Below are positions 59,394 through 64,000 of a DNA stretch of 64,000 bases, piece by piece. The stretch comes from Tragulus kanchil (lineage: Eukaryota > Chordata > Mammalia > Artiodactyla > Tragulidae). Each line of letters begins with the position of its first letter. Positions within the stretch are counted from its first letter, which is position 1. Where the stretch lies: contig JAIOJX010000005.1 in NCBI GenBank assembly GCA_022376925.1, positions 9,080,501-9,144,500 on the forward strand, given 5' to 3'. The notes beneath the pieces are model-generated. The model was not told where the DNA came from. It saw nothing but the letters and a program-made list of their open reading frames with translations, and did no database searches. Made by a program: the position numbers and the translations under genes.

Positions 59394-61715
59394 CTCCCTG
59401 TTTCTCTTTTTCCCTGTGTCTCTCTCCGAGAAAGCTGAATTACAGGACTGTTAACATCTTAAATAAAGGATTCTTATCTCAAGCAGTAGGAGGCCCAGAT
59501 ACAATGGGACTCACCGAGAGGCTGCCTGGGTAAATGTCCCTCAGCAGATCAAAACCGTCTTTGGAATCTCAGTCACGTTATATAAGTGGTCGTACAGATG
59601 GATTTTTTAACTCTGATTTTCCTAAACGGCTTTCCCATCCATTAACCGGTGGAAGGTGTTCTGAAAGACAGACCGAGAAGAATGCACGGCTGTTACTTTA
59701 AGAAGGAAATTAAGTAGGGAGGGAAGAGGTGGATGTTGTGACTGCTGACATTTGTGGCCTCTTTTTCATTTGCGTAAGAGGTGGACTGGCTTTTCTGTAG
59801 CCGCGTTGCCATGGAGAGGTAGTGGGGGAGGACTCCCAGGACTGCAGCCGAGCTTGAGCAAGCCTTTCCGTCTCAGAGCTGCTGCGAATGTGAGGCGCGG
59901 GGCAGGGAGCTCAGGGGTGCCAGGCGGCGCGGGTCCTGGGGGGCCGGCTGACTTGTCATGGCTGGTAACGTGACTGTGCAGAGACCCCTGGGGGGACAGA
60001 CATGTTTGTGGCCGCGCCTGTGGATGCTCTGTGTGAAGTGAATGGATTGTAATGTTGTATGTATTCCCACCCTTCCTGATTTCTTACACTCGAGATTTGA
60101 CAAACAGAGTTGAGACAGGTTAAGCCAAATGTACTCCCTTGTGACAATCAGAAACCGACTAACCTGAGTCGGTGTGTTTGTGTATAGACAGATGACAGAA
60201 CAGCCGGTCGAATAAACGGTGGTGGGACTAATACACCCAGGGAGATCCAACACTGGAGGCGAGACTGTGGCCAGACATGAATGTGTCACTAGCCTGGATT
60301 CATCCGTGGGCAGGTGTCACAGAGCCGAGTAGCTAGAGAATACGAGGACATGGAACAATGAAAGTTGTGAGAATTTTCCTACGTAACAGGTAGAAGAAAA
60401 TCAGTTATGTGTTTTATGGATAACCATGCTTGTGTCTTAGATGAATTTTAGGAATTTTTTCATCGCTGTTAATAGATTTTATTGGAAACAGTTTTATGTC
60501 ACACAGAAAATTCTTATTAACGACTTTGCAGTACGATCGTTTGGTGTGTTTTGAGCTGATAAACTCCCTGTTTCTCTTTTTCCCTGTGTCTCTCTCCGAG
60601 AAAGCTGAATTACAGGACTGTTAACATCTTAAATAAAGGATTCTTATCTCAAGCAGTAGGAGGCCCAGATACAATGGGACTCACCGAGAGGCTGCCTGGG
60701 TAAATGTCCCTCAGCAGATCAAAACCGTCTTTGGAATCTCAGTCACGTTATATAAGTGGTCGTACAGATGGATTTTTTAACTCTGATTTTCCTAAACGGC
60801 TTTCCCATCCATTAACCGGTGGAAGGTGTTCTGAAAGACAGACCGAGAAGAATGCACGGCTGTTACTTTAAGAAGGAAATTAAGTAGGGAGGGAAGAGGT
60901 GGATGTTGTGACTGCTGACATTTGTGGCCTCTTTTTCATTTGCGTAAGAGGTGGACTGGCTTTTCTGTAGCCGCGTTGCCATGGAGAGGTAGTGGGGGAG
61001 GACTCCCAGGACTGCAGCCGAGCTTGAGCAAGCCTTTCCGTCTCAGAGCTGCTGCGAATGTGAGGCGCGGGGCAGGGAGCTCAGGGGTGCCAGGCGGCGC
61101 GGGTCCTGGGGGCCGGCTGACTTGTCATGGCTGGTAACGTGACTGTGCAGAGACCCCTGGGGGGACAGACATGTTTGTGGCCGCGCCTGTGGATGCTCTG
61201 TGTGAAGTGAATGGATTGTAATGTTGTATGTATTCCCACCCTTCCTGATTTCTTACACTCGAGATTTGACAAACAGAGTTGAGACAGGTTAAGCCAAATG
61301 TACTCCCTTGTGACAATCAGAAACCGACTAACCTGAGTCGGTGTGTTTGTGTATAGACAGATGACAGAACAGCCGGTCGAATAAACGGTGGTGGGACTAA
61401 TACACCCAGGGAGATCCAACACTGGAGGCGAGACTGTGGCCAGACATGAATGTGTCACTAGCCTGGATTCATCCGTGGGCAGGTGTCACAGAGCCGAGTA
61501 GCTAGAGAATACGAGGACATGGAACAATGAAAGTTGTGAGAATTTTCCTACGTAACAGGTAGAAGAAAATCAGTTATGTGTTTTATGGATAACCATGCTT
61601 GTGTCTTAGATGAATTTTAGGAATTTTTTCATCGCTGTTAATAGATTTTATTGGAAACAGTTTTATGTCACACAGAAAATTCTTATTAACGACTTTGCAG
61701 TACGATCGTTTGGTG
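59394..61715. repeat. Tandem pair 19: copies 59394-60563 and 60564-61715
   Basis: The left copy ends cgtttggtg followed by 17 unmatched bases (60547-60563), then jumps to ctccctgtttctcttttt. The right copy passes cgtttggtggggttttgtt into new sequence. One G run differs (ctggggggccgg against ctgggggccgg). Confidence 0.95.
59790..59960. promoter_or_regulatory. Short CpG-rich patch (copy at 60960-61129)
   Basis: CpGs cluster in tagccgcgttgcc, gaggcgcggggc and ggcggcgcgggtcc within otherwise CpG-poor DNA. It is too short to call an island. No exon was recognised. The 138-codon minus-strand frame over 59873-60289 has no domain. Confidence 0.2.
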
Positions 61716-63608
61716 GGGTTTTGTTGGTTTTCTTGACGTCAGTGGTAAATTCAATATGAGGATGATACTCGTCTTTTGTTTTCTTGTGGCTATCACTGTG
61801 GATAACGCCTTTGTTTAAAAACAGATGTGATTGGTAATTTTAACTTGAACTTTGAGCTGCTATATAAAATATTTCTAAATAAAATTGTGCTTCTCTTGAG
61901 GAGTCATAGAATATGTTGAATTTGCCAAATCTGAAGAAACGTGTTTGACAGCCCCGTCTCCTGAGGAGCTCTGAGGACTGGTGGACAGCAGCTGGGTCAG
62001 ACTGGCTTAGGGGAAGATGCTCTGTACAGCGGCTACCGTTGTTGGCCGCTTCATGCTTAGTACAACTTACTGTTTAGGATAGCTAATTGTCTAATTTAAT
62101 CCAAGAAAGAAATGCTAAACCAAGTCATTTATTTTTTTTAAACAGAAAGTATTAAGTAAAATCTAGACATGGCATCATACATAGTGCTACATAGTACTAC
62201 TGTAAAGATTTGTAAAATGTGCAGATTTATTACTGAATTTACTTGGAAAATATCACTTCGCCTTAAGGTATTTTGGAAAATTTTCAATAAATGTAGAGAA
62301 AAAAATGTGTATATAAACAAAAACTTTCTTCAGTGATAACTTTATTTGGCCTACTAAAATCTTCTACTTGCTTTGTGTTTGAAATATTATATATTAAGAA
62401 TAACTTCCTTCTTTAATATTTAAAGACAAAAGCTTATACATTACTAGGTATGGATGTTGATGGAGTTGATATTTTCATTATTTTTCTTAATTTTTAAATT
62501 AATTCCCAGGTACATCATTGAACAGGACACCAAAATTTTTCAAACTTCAAAAATTTTTTCCTACGTAAGGTGTCACAGGGGTAGCTAGAGAATACGAGGA
62601 CATGGAACAATGAAAGTTGTGAGAATTTTCCTACGTAACAGGTAGAAGAAAATCAGTTATGGATAACCATGCTTGTGTCTTAGATGAATTTTAGGAATTT
62701 TTTCATCGCTGTTAATAGATTTTATTGGAAACAGTTTTATGTCACACAGAAAATTCTTATTAACGACTTTGCAGTACGATCGTTTGGTGGGGTTTTGTTG
62801 GTTTTCTTGACGTCAGTGGTAAATTCAATATGAGGATGATACTCGTCTTTTGTTTTCTTGTGGCTATCACTGTGGATAACGCCTTTGTTTAAAAACAGAT
62901 GTGATTGGTAATTTTAACTTGAACTTTGAGCTGCTATATAAAATATTTCTAAATAAAATTGTGCTTCTCTTGAGGAGTCATAGAATATGTTGAATTTGCC
63001 AAATCTGAAGAACGTGTTTGACAGCCCGTCTCCTGAGGAGCTCTGAGGACTGGTGGACAGCAGCTGGGTCAGACTGGCTTAGGGGAAGATGCTCTGTACA
63101 GCGGCTACCGTTGTTGGCCGCTTCATGCTTAGTACAACTTACTGTTTAGGATAGCTAATTGTCTAATTTAATCCAAGAAAGAAATGCTAAACCAAGTCAT
63201 TTATTTTTTTTAAACAGAAAGTATTAAGTAAAATCTAGACATGGCATCATACATAGTGCTACATAGTACTACTGTAAAGATTTGTAAAATGTGCAGATTT
63301 ATTACTGAATTTACTTGGAAAATATCACTTCGCCTTAAGGTATTTTGGAAAATTTTCAATAAATGTAGAGAAAAAAATGTGTATATAAACAAAAACTTTC
63401 TTCAGTGATAACTTTATTTGGCCTACTAAAATCTTCTACTTGCTTTGTGTTTGAAATATTATATATTAAGAATAACTTCCTTCTTTAATATTTAAAGACA
63501 AAAGCTTATACATTACTAGGTATGGATGTTGATGGAGTTGATATTTTCATTATTTTTCTTAATTTTTAAATTAATTCCCAGGTACATCATTGAACAGGAC
63601 ACCAAAAT
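61481..63608. repeat. Tandem pair 20: copies 61481-62567 and 62568-63608
   Basis: The left copy matches up to aacaggacaccaaaa (62535), then has 32 bases of filler that includes a stray tttcctacgta. The right copy starts at aggtgtcacaggggtagc, shortened from aggtgtcacagagccgagtagc, and lacks gtgtttt at cagttatggataacc. It continues past accaaaat into new sequence. Confidence 0.93.
61716..62540. other. AT-rich non-coding DNA (duplicated at 62790-63608)
   Basis: A 60-codon minus-strand frame at 62138-62320 recurs at 63210-63392. It has no family features. No gene or named repeat was seen. Confidence 0.5.
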
Positions 63609-63749
63609 CAGTTTTGTCAACTACTCATGCAAGTCAGAGGGTGATTAGGTGTAAAATATTTGCCTGTGGTTAGATAAAGACAGGTAGTTTTCAGTGAATG
63701 TTGACTAGGAGCTCAAGTAGTAATCTTTTCTGAATCATTTTTGTGAGGC

Positions 63750-63862
63750 ATACGCTCTTCGTTTTTCCCTGCAATTTTACAGATGAGAAAACTGAGGCAT
63801 AGAGAGCAATTTGATGCCATAGATATAAGAAGAGATGAAGCAGGATTTGAACCCAGGGCTGT
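63750..63862 (-). mobile_element. MIR-like SINE relic
   Basis: The phrases caattttacagatgagaaaa, ctgaggcatagagagcaatt and ggatttgaacccagggctg give a well-preserved minus-strand MIR core. Confidence 0.75.
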
Positions 63863-63889
63863 TTTGTTTGTTTGTTTTAATTTTGGCCT

Positions 63890-64000
63890 CTTTTATTGTT
63901 TTTTTATTTATTTGTTTCCATCCATGTTTATTCTTTGGCCCGTGTGGGCCTCCCGGTGCAGTGGCCTCTCCTGTTGCAGAGCACCGGCTCTGGACGCACG
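63890..64000 (-). mobile_element. CHR-type SINE, cut by the window end
   Basis: The antisense tail tttatttatttgtttccatc is followed by tattctttggcccgtgtggg and ttgcagagcaccggctctgg, matching the elements at 10242 and 26947. The head lies beyond the window. Confidence 0.88.

Noticed and set aside
59752..59973. A short open frame starting in a CpG-rich patch, possibly a first exon
   Set aside because: No splice donor of good quality bounds the frame and no domain is visible; evidence is too weak to call an exon.
29363..63608. A CRISPR-like or satellite array
   Set aside because: The repeats are pairs of unrelated long sequences, not a shared short unit with spacers and not a monomer satellite.
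1923..63608. A novel duplication-generating mobile system
   Set aside because: No common sequence, terminal motif or target-site duplication is seen at the joins, no encoded enzyme is present, and differences concentrate at the joins. An assembly artefact explains everything with fewer assumptions.

Overview
This window is vertebrate nuclear DNA, almost certainly from a ruminant and most likely a bovid. The diagnosis rests on repeats rather than genes. There are many tRNA-Glu-derived Bov-tA and Bov-A SINEs, CHR-type SINEs, BovB (RTE) LINE 3' ends, L1 fragments including a recognisable ORF2 C-terminus, and older MIR and DNA-transposon relics. Apart from one candidate exon, nothing in the window looks like functional coding sequence. 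The open reading frames present are short and mostly fall inside repeats or repeat the same reading frame in duplicated DNA. There is no operon, CRISPR array, prophage or defence-like locus.

Genes: positions 58-200 look like an internal exon, with a polypyrimidine tract and cag before it and a gtagga donor after it. It carries an ATG at 161 that starts MPRTKQIHPRNLR. The exon recurs at 1192-1334. I do not recognise the gene. Its N-terminus resembles the M-[SP]-R-R-K-Q-x-x-P start of several zinc-finger repressors that bind NuRD. If the exon is real, the rest of the window is probably a long downstream intron on the + strand, because no further exon could be identified.

Main structural observation: the window contains twenty unrelated segments that are each present twice with an offset of 1077-1170 bp (mean about 1.12 kb). 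Nineteen of these pairs are directly adjacent, head to tail. Junctions are at about 3026, 12891, 15875, 20374, 30510, 32363, 34389, 36313, 38116, 40128, 42735, 45446, 48785, 50772, 52945, 55063, 57926, 60564 and 62568. From 29.4 kb to 63.6 kb they follow one another every 1.8-3.3 kb, and where neighbouring pairs overlap a sequence is present three times. Copies are nearly identical. Differences concentrate at the right end of the left copy and the left end of the right copy, often with a little junk sequence at the join. This is the pattern expected if overlapping fragments of about 1.8-3.3 kb were concatenated without merging their overlaps of about 1.1 kb. I read it as an assembly artefact, not biology. 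Collapsing the nineteen adjacent pairs would leave about 42.8 kb of real sequence.

Layout: 1-1.64 kb holds the candidate exon pair. 1.9-4.2 kb is the first tandem pair, with an L1 3' fragment. 4.2-11.8 kb is single-copy DNA with SINEs and a MER2-like relic. 11.8-17 kb holds two tandem pairs. 17-21.6 kb is a block of minus-strand L1 fragments with a tandem pair in it. 21.6-29.4 kb is single-copy DNA rich in SINEs. 29.4-63.6 kb is a nearly continuous chain of fifteen tandem pairs, containing BovB and Bov-tA copies and a CpG-rich segment near 37.2-37.9 kb. The window ends inside a CHR-type SINE.
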